A DNA stretch of 64,000 nt. Origin: CAZMCC01 sp964564695. Lineage in GTDB: Bacteria > Planctomycetota > Phycisphaerae > Phycisphaerales > UBA1924. Both the position numbers and the translations under genes were made by a program. The notes beneath the pieces were generated by a model. It searched no databases. It was not told the DNA's origin and saw only the letters and a list, made by a program, of their open reading frames with translations. The DNA lies in contig CAZMCC010000004.1 in NCBI GenBank assembly GCA_964564695.1, positions 12,559-76,558 of the forward strand. The letters run 5' to 3'. Positions 56,412 to 64,000 of the stretch are shown piece by piece (position 1 is the stretch's first letter; every line of letters begins with the position of its first letter).

Positions 56412-57613
56412 CAAGCCTCCCACGGCATAGTCGCCGTGATCCACCCACCGCCCAGCACCACGTCCGGCTCCTCACGACCGTACAGCACCACCGCCTGCCC
56501 CGGAGCCACGGCGTGTTGCGCCTCCTCAAACCGCACTTCAAACATCCCCGTGCGCCCGCTCGGCGTGGGCTGCGTCCCGTCGCCGCCCACGGTCACCTCC
56601 GCCGCCACCGGCTCGCTGTTGTAGCGGTACTTCGCGAGGCACTTGAGCCGCTCGCCCTGCGCCGTGGGGGGGGGCGGCGCGATCAGCCAGTTGGCTTCGC
56701 CCGCCGTGCACGACCCGATCGCGAGCCGCTCGCGCGGCCCAACGGTGACGGTGTTCGTGGCCGGGTCCTTGTCGACCACGAAGATCGGATAGCCCAGGGC
56801 CACGCCGACGCCGCGGCGTTGGCCGATCGTGAACTTGTGCTGCCCGCCGTGCGACCCGACGACCTTGCCGGTGTCGTCGACGATCGTGCCGTCGCGGGCG
56901 AGTTCCGGGCGCCGGCGCTCGACGAGCCCGGCGTAGTCGTTGTCGGGGACGAAGCAGATCTCCTGCGAGTCGGGCTTGTCGAACACCGGCAGCCCGAACT
57001 CCTTCGCCAGCTCGCGCACGCGGGCCTTGGGCATCCCGCCGACCGGGAACATCATGCTGCCCAGCCGCTCGCGCGGGGCGCCGAAGAGGACGTACGACTG
57101 GTCCTTGTCGGCGTCGACCCCGCGCATGAGCCGTCCGTCCTCAATCCGCGCGTAGTGCCCGCTCGCGACGTACTGCGCGCCCACCTGCTTCGCGTACTCG
57201 TGCAGCTTCCCGAACTTGAGCCAGTCGTTGCAGCGCACGCACGGATTGGGCGTCCGCCCCGCGGCGTACTCATCCACGAAGTAATCGATGATCCGCCCGA
57301 AGTCCTTCTTGAAGTTGCACACGTAGAACGCCACGCCCAGCTCGGCCGCGACCAGCCGCGCGTCCGCCGCGTCGTTGATCGAGCAGCAGCCCTGGTGGCC
57401 GATCTTGATGTTCCGCCCGCTGCGCGGGGCCGCGCACGTTGCCTCGTCGTCCCGCTCGAGCTGGTCGAGCGTCTCGCCGGGGGAGCCCAGTCGCATGAAG
57501 CACCCGATGACCTCGTACCCCGCGCGCACCAAGAGCGCCGCGGCCACCGACGAATCGACGCCGCCCGACATCGCCACCAGCACCTTGGGCTTACCCGACG
57601 CCATTGGCGTCAT
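56411..57613 (-). CDS. mnmA: tRNA-specific 2-thiouridylase
   Basis: 400 residues. The PP-loop AMSGGVDSSVAA (about 14-25) activates the tRNA. The catalytic cysteine is in TPNPCVRCNDWLKF (Cys128), and the second in SQEICFVPD. Other landmarks are GHQGCCSINDAADAR, FGRIIDYFV, GHYARI and PVGGMPKARVRELA. An extra segment (about 42-75, GETLDQLERDDEATCAAPRS) precedes the CCSI motif; longer inserts here are seen in some bacterial MnmA. Makes 2-thiouridine at U34 of Lys, Glu and Gln tRNAs. Its ATG overlaps the stop of the upstream membrane gene (ATGA). Confidence 0.95.
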   Translation of the reverse strand: MTPMASGKPKVLVAMSGGVDSSVAAALLVRAGYEVIGCFMRLGSPGETLDQLERDDEATCAAPRSGRNIKIGHQGCCSINDAADARLVAAELGVAFYVCNFKKDFGRIIDYFVDEYAAGRTPNPCVRCNDWLKFGKLHEYAKQVGAQYVASGHYARIEDGRLMRGVDADKDQSYVLFGAPRERLGSMMFPVGGMPKARVRELAKEFGLPVFDKPDSQEICFVPDNDYAGLVERRRPELARDGTIVDDTGKVVGSHGGQHKFTIGQRRGVGVALGYPIFVVDKDPATNTVTVGPRERLAIGSCTAGEANWLIAPPPPTAQGERLKCLAKYRYNSEPVAAEVTVGGDGTQPTPSGRTGMFEVRFEEAQHAVAPGQAVVLYGREEPDVVLGGGWITATMPWEA

Positions 57614-58560
57614 CGTAGGGAGCTGCGCGCCCCCCCCCGCCCCAGCCGGAGGTCCACGGCCAGCTTTTGCTCCCGGCGCAGGGCCGTGGCGAGCGACGAG
57701 GTCGTGAACATGACCCCTGCGAGTGCGAAGATCCACAAGGGGGCCGAAATGCACGCGCACGACTTGGACAACAGGTCGATGGCGTCGGCCATCCCCAGGC
57801 CGTTCATGATCGCCCCGACCCCGGCCGAGATCGCCATCATGGCCGAGAGCGTCGCGATGAGCAGGAAGAAGAACTCCGCCCGCAGACCCAGCCCGCCGGG
57901 AGGGACGCGCCGTGACATCGCCATGATGTGGCGCAGGCCCATGAGCACCACGCCGACGCACGCCACCATGGTCGCGAGCCACAGGGCCGCCGCGAGCTTG
58001 CGCCCGGGCATGAACGCCGTGGGCGATCCCCACGCGGCGGCGCGCCACATGCCCATGCCGATCGCCCCCAGCGAAACCGCGACGAAGACCACGAGCGTCT
58101 CGCGGAGCCACACGCGGGCCCGTTCGCCCCGGTCGAGCGGCTCGGGGCCGTCGGCGTCGATGATCCAGCGGTTGGGCTCGGACGCGCTGAGGATCCACCA
58201 GCCCGCGGCGTGGGCGAGGACCCACAGGGCCGAGCCGATAGCGATGACCGTCCCGCGGCGCGCGCCGCCGTTGCCCACCATGCCGTCGAGGAGCGTGAGG
58301 CCGATGTAGCCGGGGATGGCGACGATGAGTGTCACCATCACGACGACCGCGCCCAGGGCCATGCGCCCGACGCGGTCGGGGTCGCCGAAGCGGTAGAAGT
58401 CGCCGCGGACGGAAAACGAGATGGGCGTGCCGCACTCGGGGCAGTTCTCGACCTCGACGAGCCCGCGCAGGTCGTACCCGCACGCGACGCACGCCACACC
58501 CGGAGGCAGTGGGGGGGGCGGGGGGGGTGGCGGATCGACAACGGGCGACTGCGAGTCCAT
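57610..58560 (-). CDS. Membrane protein with N-terminal zinc ribbon
   Basis: 316 residues from MDSQSPVVDPPPPPPPP (Pro-rich head). Zinc ribbon CVACGYDLRGLVEVENCPEC at about 25-45, then multiple spans (MALGAVVVMVTLIVAIPGYI; VIAIGSALWVLAHAAGWWIL; VVFVAVSLGAIGMGMWRAA; LATMVACVGVVLMGL; LLIATLSAMMAISAGVGAIM; LWIFALAGVMFTTSSLA). The end is basic (LRREQKLAVDLRLGRGGARS). Coupled to mnmA by ATGA and downstream of another zinc-ribbon protein. Function unknown. Confidence 0.82.
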   Translation of the reverse strand: MDSQSPVVDPPPPPPPPLPPGVACVACGYDLRGLVEVENCPECGTPISFSVRGDFYRFGDPDRVGRMALGAVVVMVTLIVAIPGYIGLTLLDGMVGNGGARRGTVIAIGSALWVLAHAAGWWILSASEPNRWIIDADGPEPLDRGERARVWLRETLVVFVAVSLGAIGMGMWRAAAWGSPTAFMPGRKLAAALWLATMVACVGVVLMGLRHIMAMSRRVPPGGLGLRAEFFFLLIATLSAMMAISAGVGAIMNGLGMADAIDLLSKSCACISAPLWIFALAGVMFTTSSLATALRREQKLAVDLRLGRGGARSSLR

Positions 58561-58635
58561 CGCGGTGAGGGGTGTCCTGTAGCGGCACCTGGGGCGCGGC
58601 AGTTCACAGCGTACACCGCCCCCACACACCTCGAG

Positions 58636-60012
58636 TCACGCCGGCTTGTCGGGCTCGGGGGAGAGGTCGAACGCGGGCTCGTCGCCGGAATCCATCGGCA
58701 AGGGGCGATCGTCGCCCCCGCCGCCCCCCCCATCCATCGGCAGGGGCGGCTCGTCGGCCGCGCTCTGCGGCGGGGGGTCGCGCATGTCGAAGTCCGTGAT
58801 CCGCTTGGGCGCCGGCCCGGGCGTCATCGTCTTCGGGTTGTAGAGCATGCCCGGGGTCCTGCGCGTGCGCTGGGTGGCGTTGGCCGGCAGTGGCGCCGGC
58901 GCGGGCGTGCCCTCGGGATCGATGCCGTAGGACTCGCCCGCGAGCAGGCCGGTCTCGTCGTCCATATCCGAGAACTTGATCGGCTTGGGCGCGGGGCCGG
59001 GGGTCATGGTCTTGGGGTTGTAGCGGGCTTTCTTCGCGCCCGAGTAGCTGGGGAGGTCGATGTGCGGCACGATGTCGGCGGGGCCGGCTTCGATCGACTC
59101 CTCAAGCTCGCGCTGGAGCTTGGCCCGGTCGCGGTCGACCTTGTCGACGGCGTCGTCGTGGTTCTTGATCGCCCACACCGCGGCGTCGCGCTGCTGCATG
59201 ATGGTCCAGAAGGCGAAGGCGACCGGCACGCCGACGGCGGTCGTCAGCATCAGGAAGAGCAGAACAACGCCGGGGAGCGCCATGAGCCCGGTCGTGATGC
59301 CCTCGGTGATCCTGATGTTGCGCCCGAAGATCACCAGGACCGTGCAGATCACCATCCCTACCCCTGCGGCCCGCCACTTGTTCGACGCCTGCCAGTCACC
59401 GGCCCAGTGGGCGAGCTCGAACATGTAGAACGCGAACGCCACGAACCCCATCGAGGCGACGAAGAGGCCGAAGTCGGCGAGCGCCCACAAGTTTCCGACC
59501 GTCAGTCCCTGCACGGGCCCGGAACCTTCGCTGGTCGCGATGAGCACGCCCAGCGGGATCGCGACCGCGGCGCTCAGGATCCGCGCCATCGCCCGGCGCC
59601 AGAACCACTCGCGCATCGGCGAGGTGGTCATGTCCGGCATCTCGGGGCGGGGGCGCGTCGCGATGACTACCCCGAGCCACCAGGCGCAGCCGGCGGCGAA
59701 GGAGAAGATCGCCATCTCGCGCGACGACGTGAAGCACCGCATGATGGTCCCGCCGATCATCGCGGGCCACGCGATGAAGGCGATGGTGATGCCCAGCGCG
59801 TAAACCTGGAGCCACCCCTTGGGGGCGGCGGTCATCACGCAGTCGGCCTGGCTCACCTTGCGCCGGCGACGGCTCGGGCGACCGCACTCGGGGCACTTGG
59901 CGGAGACCTCAAGCCCCTTGAGGTTGTAGCCGCACCCTCTGCAGGGTGTGTCCACGCCGATGATCGGCTCCATGCGTGCGGCGTCGCGGATTCGTTGTTC
60001 GCCCTTGTCCAT
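58636..60012 (-). CDS. Membrane protein with zinc ribbon and repeated NPKTMTPGPAPK motif
   Basis: 458 residues. N-terminal zinc ribbon CRGCGYNLKGL ... CPECGRPS at about 23-47; membrane spans to about 270 (ALGITIAFIAWPAMIGGTIM; MAIFSFAAGCAWWLGVVIA; ILSAAVAIPLGVLIATS; ALADFGLFVASMGFVAFAF; LMALPGVVLLFLMLTTAVG). The cytoplasmic C-terminal 190 residues hold an exact repeat, YNPKTMTPGPAPKPIKFSDM and YNPKTMTPGPAPKRITDFDM. They also hold a doubled LPMDGG/LPMDSGD and a long acidic/Gly end. The repeat may be a docking or anchor motif; nothing known was recognised. First gene of the mnmA-led cluster. Confidence 0.82.
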   Translation of the reverse strand: MDKGEQRIRDAARMEPIIGVDTPCRGCGYNLKGLEVSAKCPECGRPSRRRRKVSQADCVMTAAPKGWLQVYALGITIAFIAWPAMIGGTIMRCFTSSREMAIFSFAAGCAWWLGVVIATRPRPEMPDMTTSPMREWFWRRAMARILSAAVAIPLGVLIATSEGSGPVQGLTVGNLWALADFGLFVASMGFVAFAFYMFELAHWAGDWQASNKWRAAGVGMVICTVLVIFGRNIRITEGITTGLMALPGVVLLFLMLTTAVGVPVAFAFWTIMQQRDAAVWAIKNHDDAVDKVDRDRAKLQRELEESIEAGPADIVPHIDLPSYSGAKKARYNPKTMTPGPAPKPIKFSDMDDETGLLAGESYGIDPEGTPAPAPLPANATQRTRRTPGMLYNPKTMTPGPAPKRITDFDMRDPPPQSAADEPPLPMDGGGGGGDDRPLPMDSGDEPAFDLSPEPDKPA

Positions 60013-60156
60013 GGCTCACTACTGCCTACCGATCGGTACGCGGGGGGTTGAGCTTGTGATGCCGGGGAGGGGTGGAGGAAGAGGTCGATGGTACTGGGGA
60101 TTTGCGGACCACGTTGGTTGAGAGCCGCGGACGCGGCAGGGGGGGCCGTGGGCGCG

Positions 60157-60214
60157 GGTTCGCAAGCTGAGCACAACCCCGGGCCCGCCCAAAGCGGCCG
60201 ACCCGGGGCACCCC
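60157..60214 (-). repeat. Palindromic element copy 5 (CCGCTTTGGG loop)
   Basis: Minus-strand copy of the 44220 element. On plus: CCCCGGGCC (60176-60184) / GACCCGGGG (60199-60207) around the loop CCCAAAGCGG, flanked by GTTCGCAAGC and CACCCCG. It lies 9 bases after the stop of the minus-strand gene at 60224, in the same orientation as that gene. Confidence 0.85.
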
Positions 60215-60223
60215 GCGCCCGGT

Positions 60224-61081
60224 TCACTGACTGGGCGGGCCTGTGGTGGGGACGAGGCGTGTGATGCGGTCGATGAGCCAGCACATGCGGAGCGGGCCGG
60301 TGTCGGGGCGGGTGAGGTGGACGCGAATGTGCGGGGCCGTGGGGGAAGGCGGGCGGAGATCGACGTAGGCGGTGCGGCCGTGTTGGGTGGGAGCGGAGCA
60401 GGTCGCGGCGCCTGGTGCGTCGAGGAGATCGGGGAGGGCTTGGAGGTCGGGCAGGGGGAGGTCCGCAGGCACGCGTTCGTCGTTGTCGTCGGCTTGATCG
60501 TGGGCGGCGGCAATGAAGTCGGGGAGATGGGGGCTGGCGGCGCGGGTGTCGCTCGAAAGGAAGGCGTGGAGGGTGGCGAGGCCGGAGTCGGGCGTTGGGG
60601 CGTCGTTGTCGGCGAGGGCGCGAGTGATGAGGGCGGCGACCTGCTCGGCGCGCAAGCGGCGGGTGGGGAGGTGGCGGGCGCGGGGGCGCTCGAAAGAGTC
60701 GTCGTCATCGTCGGCGGCGTGGGTGCGCCATGTTGCGGCGCTGGTGGCACGCATGAGGCTGGCCGCGGCGCGGCGGCGCTCGATGGGGTCGGTGGCGGCC
60801 TTGGTGAGTGATTCGAGGGCCTGGATGGCGGTGAGGCGGGCCTGGGCGGATTGGATGCGGAGGCGGGTTTGGGTGAGGTCGTCGATGGCCGTGAGCTGGG
60901 ATTGGAAGTCGGGGGATTGGTAGAGGTCGAGGAAGTCAGGGATGGAGAGGCCGAGGGAAGCGGCGAGGTCGGAGATGGGGAGGGTGGAGGAGAGGAGGGC
61001 GGAGAGGGGATCGGGGTGGGCGCGCGGGGGTGCGGCTTGGCCGTCGGGTTTAGCGGGCAGGGTGGCGGGGGTGGCGATCAC
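60224..61081 (-). CDS. Hypothetical protein, helix-turn-helix-like core
   Basis: 285 residues, Ala/Arg/Asp-rich. The N-terminal part LPISDLAASLGLSIPDFLDL has the layout of a helix-turn-helix. Then long helices RLRIQSAQARLTAIQALESL and IERRRAAASLMRATSAATWR lead into an acidic patch and a C-terminal part RTAYVDLRPPSPTAPHIRVH. No known family or signal peptide. Codon use is normal for the region. Divergent with the DUF4238 gene, with a palindromic element between. Function unknown. Confidence 0.7.
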   Translation of the reverse strand: MIATPATLPAKPDGQAAPPRAHPDPLSALLSSTLPISDLAASLGLSIPDFLDLYQSPDFQSQLTAIDDLTQTRLRIQSAQARLTAIQALESLTKAATDPIERRRAAASLMRATSAATWRTHAADDDDDSFERPRARHLPTRRLRAEQVAALITRALADNDAPTPDSGLATLHAFLSSDTRAASPHLPDFIAAAHDQADDNDERVPADLPLPDLQALPDLLDAPGAATCSAPTQHGRTAYVDLRPPSPTAPHIRVHLTRPDTGPLRMCWLIDRITRLVPTTGPPSQ

Positions 61082-61217
61082 GACTTCGCCAGTATACGGT
61101 TTTTGGATGGGTTGTCAAGGGGGTGTTTGGGTATTGGTGTAAGTGGTGATTTTGCAAGTATTTAGGGATGAGTGCGATGTGCATGGTGCCGGGGAGCGGC
61201 CGGGGGAATCGGCGGAT

Positions 61218-61274
61218 GATTCGCAAGCGGCGGTTCCGCCGCCATCGTCCCAGAGCGGCCGATGACGGGCACCC
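61218..61274 (-). repeat. Palindromic element copy 6 (CCGCTCTGGG loop)
   Basis: Minus-strand copy: CATCG (61243-61247) / CGATG (61260-61264) flanks CCCAGAGCGG; GATTCGCAAGC and GGGCACCC at the ends correspond to the tags of copies 3 and 5. Here the element lies in the 250 bases between two divergent starts, not after a gene. Confidence 0.72.
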
Positions 61275-61331
61275 GGCTCGTCGCCGTCATCCGGAAAACC
61301 GGTACGCTCACTCCGAGCAGGGGGTCGCCGC

Positions 61332-62279
61332 GTGAGCGCACAGCACCATTACGTCTCGAAGTTTCACTTGCGGCAGTTTCTCGATCCCGAGTCGCTGTCG
61401 CGGAAGGATCCGTGGCTCTGGCATGGAGACATTCCCGACGGGCCAGTGAAGCGTCGGTCACCTAAGCGAGTCGGAACGGGACGATTGGCATTCGACGGGA
61501 GCGGTGCGTTCGCCGATCGAACAACGACGCTTGAATCGTTTCTGTCACAGGAAGTTGAGTCTCCGGCAGCATCAGCCATGCGTGAGTTCTGCGCGAGGCC
61601 GTCTGGCAGTGGCGGCAGTCTGCCTCATGCGTTGATGCGATACCTTGGATGGGCGGCGGCGAGATCGGCGCCGATGCGCACACTCGAAGCGCAATGGGCT
61701 GAAGAAGCCGACCTCGAAACGCAGAACTTCGTAGAGGCGCCTCCGGAATGGCTCACATCGGCTGCGACGGTTGCGCGTGATATGCAGCTCAAACATCCCT
61801 CTCTGGGCACTCGCGTGGCCCCCGCCGGATGCGACATCGATCAATTGATGAAAGAGGGTTGGCGACCTGACCCCACAGATAGAACGAACTTCCTCGAAAT
61901 GGTTCATATCCAGGCGGCTTATTTCCAGACTCGGTTCTTTCCGCGATTCCTCTGGCACACGCTGCACGCTCCCGAAGGTCAGTTCTTTGTGATCGGGGAT
62001 CGCGCTGTGGGCTGGGTGGCTGATGGCGAGATCGATGCGCCGCCACGTGCGCTTCGTCACCCCACCGCGTTTGTACTTGCCCCACTCTCGCGCAACCTGG
62101 TTCTCGTGGGTCGCCATACCACGGAGCCGTGGCGGGTGACCCCGGCTCAAGTCAATCAGGTAGTAGCCGCTTGGTCCCACGAATGGATCGCCGGCCCGAC
62201 AGCGGACGTTGTCCACCAGGCGCTCGCAGCGCGCCGCGAAGCGCTGGGGGAAGGTGGCGAGCGGGGCTCGTTGATTTAG
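61332..62279 (+). CDS. DUF4238-family protein
   Basis: 315 residues from GTG 61332. It opens with QHHYVSKFHLRQFLDPESLS, the hallmark of DUF4238 (H-H-Y-V-S-x-F-x-L-R-x-F). The mid part contains LESFLSQEVESPAASAMREF and ALMRYLGWAAARSAPMRTLE; the C-terminal part QFFVIGDRAVGWVAD, DAPPRALRHPTAFVLAPLSR and NLVLVGRHTTEPWRV fits. The family's function is unknown. Base composition looks lower in GC than its neighbours by eye, suggesting transfer. No clear Shine-Dalgarno. No partner genes of a defence or toxin system are adjacent. Confidence 0.88.
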   Translation: MSAQHHYVSKFHLRQFLDPESLSRKDPWLWHGDIPDGPVKRRSPKRVGTGRLAFDGSGAFADRTTTLESFLSQEVESPAASAMREFCARPSGSGGSLPHALMRYLGWAAARSAPMRTLEAQWAEEADLETQNFVEAPPEWLTSAATVARDMQLKHPSLGTRVAPAGCDIDQLMKEGWRPDPTDRTNFLEMVHIQAAYFQTRFFPRFLWHTLHAPEGQFFVIGDRAVGWVADGEIDAPPRALRHPTAFVLAPLSRNLVLVGRHTTEPWRVTPAQVNQVVAAWSHEWIAGPTADVVHQALAARREALGEGGERGSLI

Positions 62280-62282
62280 GGC

Positions 62283-62894
62283 GGCACGACGACCCCGTCG
62301 GGGTCGATTTGCAGGGGAAGAAGAAGTGAAGGGGGGCGGCTTTCCGGTGGTGTCGTCGCAGAGCCTCCTCCACGCACCGGCTACTCACGACCACGCCTTC
62401 GGCGTGAAGCAGCTCGAACCGCATCGAAGTCGGAGGAACCGACTTCGATGGCACGGGCACGGGCGGACGGCGAGCCCGAGATCGCGGAACCGATCGAAGC
62501 GATCCGGACCTTCGCCGAGCCTCAGGTCCGGCGTCCCGAAGAGTGCCGCCGAGTTCTGCGGGGGATGGAGGTGCCGGAGGAAGGGGCTTCCCCTTCCTCT
62601 GGTATTGCGCATCATCACGGCTCGCAACCCTCGCTTGCGCTTCGGGCTCGTTGGGAGCAAAGGGGTGGCACGACGACCCCGTCGGGATCGATTTCGACGG
62701 GAGGAAGGGTGAAGGGGGGCGGCTTTCGGGTGGTGTCGCCGCGGAGGCTCCACCACGCAGCGGCTACTTACGACCAGGCCGTCGGCCTGAAGAGGGGTAA
62801 GAAGGAAAGAAGGGGGCGGCCTTCCGGGGGTGGCGCTCGCCGAGCCTCGCTTCACCCCCGGCTATTTCATTGGAGGCCTTCGGCCTGTAGGAAG
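62283..62894 (+). repeat. Composite palindromic repeat field before groL
   Basis: Three copies of one composite unit: A 62283-62412, B 62667-62794, C (partial) 62798-62894. A and B share GGCACGACGACCCCGTCGGG, then a Pu-rich stretch with GAAGGGGGGCGGCTTTC. All share the hairpin CCGG(T/G)GGTG ... CACC(G/C)GGCTA and then (G)GCC-TTCGG-C(C/G)TG. Between A and B lie further stems such as ATCGAAGTCGG/CCGACTTCGAT (62423-62449) and CCGGACC/GGTCCGG (about 62502-62531). No protein reading supports the region. Confidence 0.85.
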
Positions 62895-63140
62895 GGGCGC
62901 GGCTTGATCGACAGGACCCGGATGGAGAGCCGCTTGGTCACGGCGCCCATTCTCCCACGTTCATCCGGGCGTTGCGCACTGGCGAATTCGACTGCCAAAC
63001 CGGCAGCCCCATCCCGCACCCCTGTCAGGTGGGAGGCCGTGGGGAGGGGTGAGGCGGCGTGCGGGTGGGGGTACCGTTCGTCCCGACGCATTCAGGCCGG
63101 AAGTGATGGCGGCGCTCGGGTGTCAAGAAGCGTCGGACGC
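62895..63140. other. Unassigned spacer before groL promoter
   Basis: About 245 bases. A short minus-strand open frame (62867-63091) reads AVTKRLSIRVLSIKPRPF near its end but matches no family I know and overlaps the repeat. No tRNA, terminator or regulatory box is visible. Confidence 0.35.
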
Positions 63141-63155
63141 TGGCACCGCTCTTGC
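63141..63155 (+). promoter_or_regulatory. Sigma-54-type promoter (-24/-12) of groL
   Basis: TGGCAC (63141-63146), five bases CGCTC, then TTGC (63152-63155): an exact match to the TGGCAC-N5-TTGC consensus. Start of transcription would be near 63167, about 80 bases before the groL ATG. A small stem GCCCGC/GCGGGC at about 63170-63183 lies in the leader. No CIRCE (HrcA) box was found. Confidence 0.7.
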
Positions 63156-63246
63156 CCACAGGCTTGTACGCCCGCTTGCGGGCTGATTGTCGGATCTCCC
63201 CCACAAAGCAACACACACGACAGAACCCATACACGGAGCGATCTCA

Positions 63247-64000
<754 letters not shown>

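Noticed and set aside
61332..62279. DUF4238 gene as part of a defence island
   Set aside because: No methylase, nuclease, toxin or transposase neighbours; only its lower GC suggests transfer.
62283..62894. Possible CRISPR array in the repeat field
   Set aside because: Units are about 130 bp, internally palindromic and diverged, with no equal-length spacers and no cas genes.
62867..63091. Small minus-strand gene before groL
   Set aside because: No ribosome binding site or recognised family, overlaps the repeat field, and composition looks like shadow sequence.

Overview
The window is about 64 kb of high-GC draft sequence that reads as a planctomycete of the class Phycisphaerae (Phycisphaerales-like). 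Six secreted proteins end in paired calcium-loop repeats of the type D-x-D-x-N-G-x-x-N-S-x-D-V-G-E-F-I-N-x-W-F, known from that group as GC-type dockerins. Other support comes from membrane proteins with a C-x-x-C-G-Y-x-L-x-G-L...C-P-E-C-G zinc ribbon, a PEP-CTERM/HAF-repeat protein, and intergenic space rich in short palindromic repeats. A run of ten N (28205-28214) shows this is a scaffold, and the sequence just right of it looks chimeric.

Layout. 0-9 kb: secreted Gly-rich dockerin protein (-), tRNA-Ser, ankyrin protein, small possible uracil-DNA-glycosylase-like protein, dockerin subtilase, membrane protein, secreted two-domain protein. 9-12 kb: ATP-dependent DNA ligase translationally coupled to its metallo-beta-lactamase-fold exonuclease. 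12-20 kb: a probable operon of three secreted dockerin proteases (two M14 carboxypeptidases, one S8 protease) closed by a 15-bp stem terminator. 20-24 kb: APC permease fused to a Usp domain, Spy-like protein, possible PD-(D/E)XK-like protein. 24-30 kb: branched-chain amino-acid ABC transporter livJ-H-M-G-F with unusual loops in both permeases and livG broken by the scaffold gap. 30-38 kb: small membrane/coiled-coil proteins, tRNA-Leu, DoxX-like, VWA-like and large helical secreted protein, HAF/PEP-CTERM protein. 38-42.5 kb: minus-strand cluster uvrB-DUF1294-small membrane protein-YceH-inositol-phosphatase family. 42.6-47.5 kb: thioredoxin, Gfo/Idh/MocA oxidoreductase, four-S1-domain protein, zinc-ribbon membrane protein. 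47.6-55.4 kb: speA-small protein-dut, OsmC plus zinc-ribbon membrane protein, dockerin beta-propeller protein with a secreted partner. 55.7-60 kb: acpS, then a coupled minus-strand cluster ending in mnmA. 60-64 kb: two hypothetical proteins, a repeat field, and the start of groL behind a sigma-54-type promoter.

The coding genes are mostly housekeeping or family members already known; the least explained material is the set of palindromic elements. (1) Six hairpins keep the loop core GCYYTG (mostly CCGCYYTGGG) while the stem sequence changes with both arms matched; five of them carry GTGCC just before the stem, and four sit immediately 3' of a gene in the same orientation. (2) Two long inverted repeats of about 106 bp lie between convergent genes and supply the stop codons of both neighbours; a degenerate relative sits in frame inside uvrB. 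(3) A cluster of TTCA-loop hairpins precedes acpS. (4) A composite repeat field precedes groL. These look like structured, dispersed non-coding elements that may act as transcription terminators.

All family names rest on motifs recognised by eye. No database search, alignment program or structure prediction was run.
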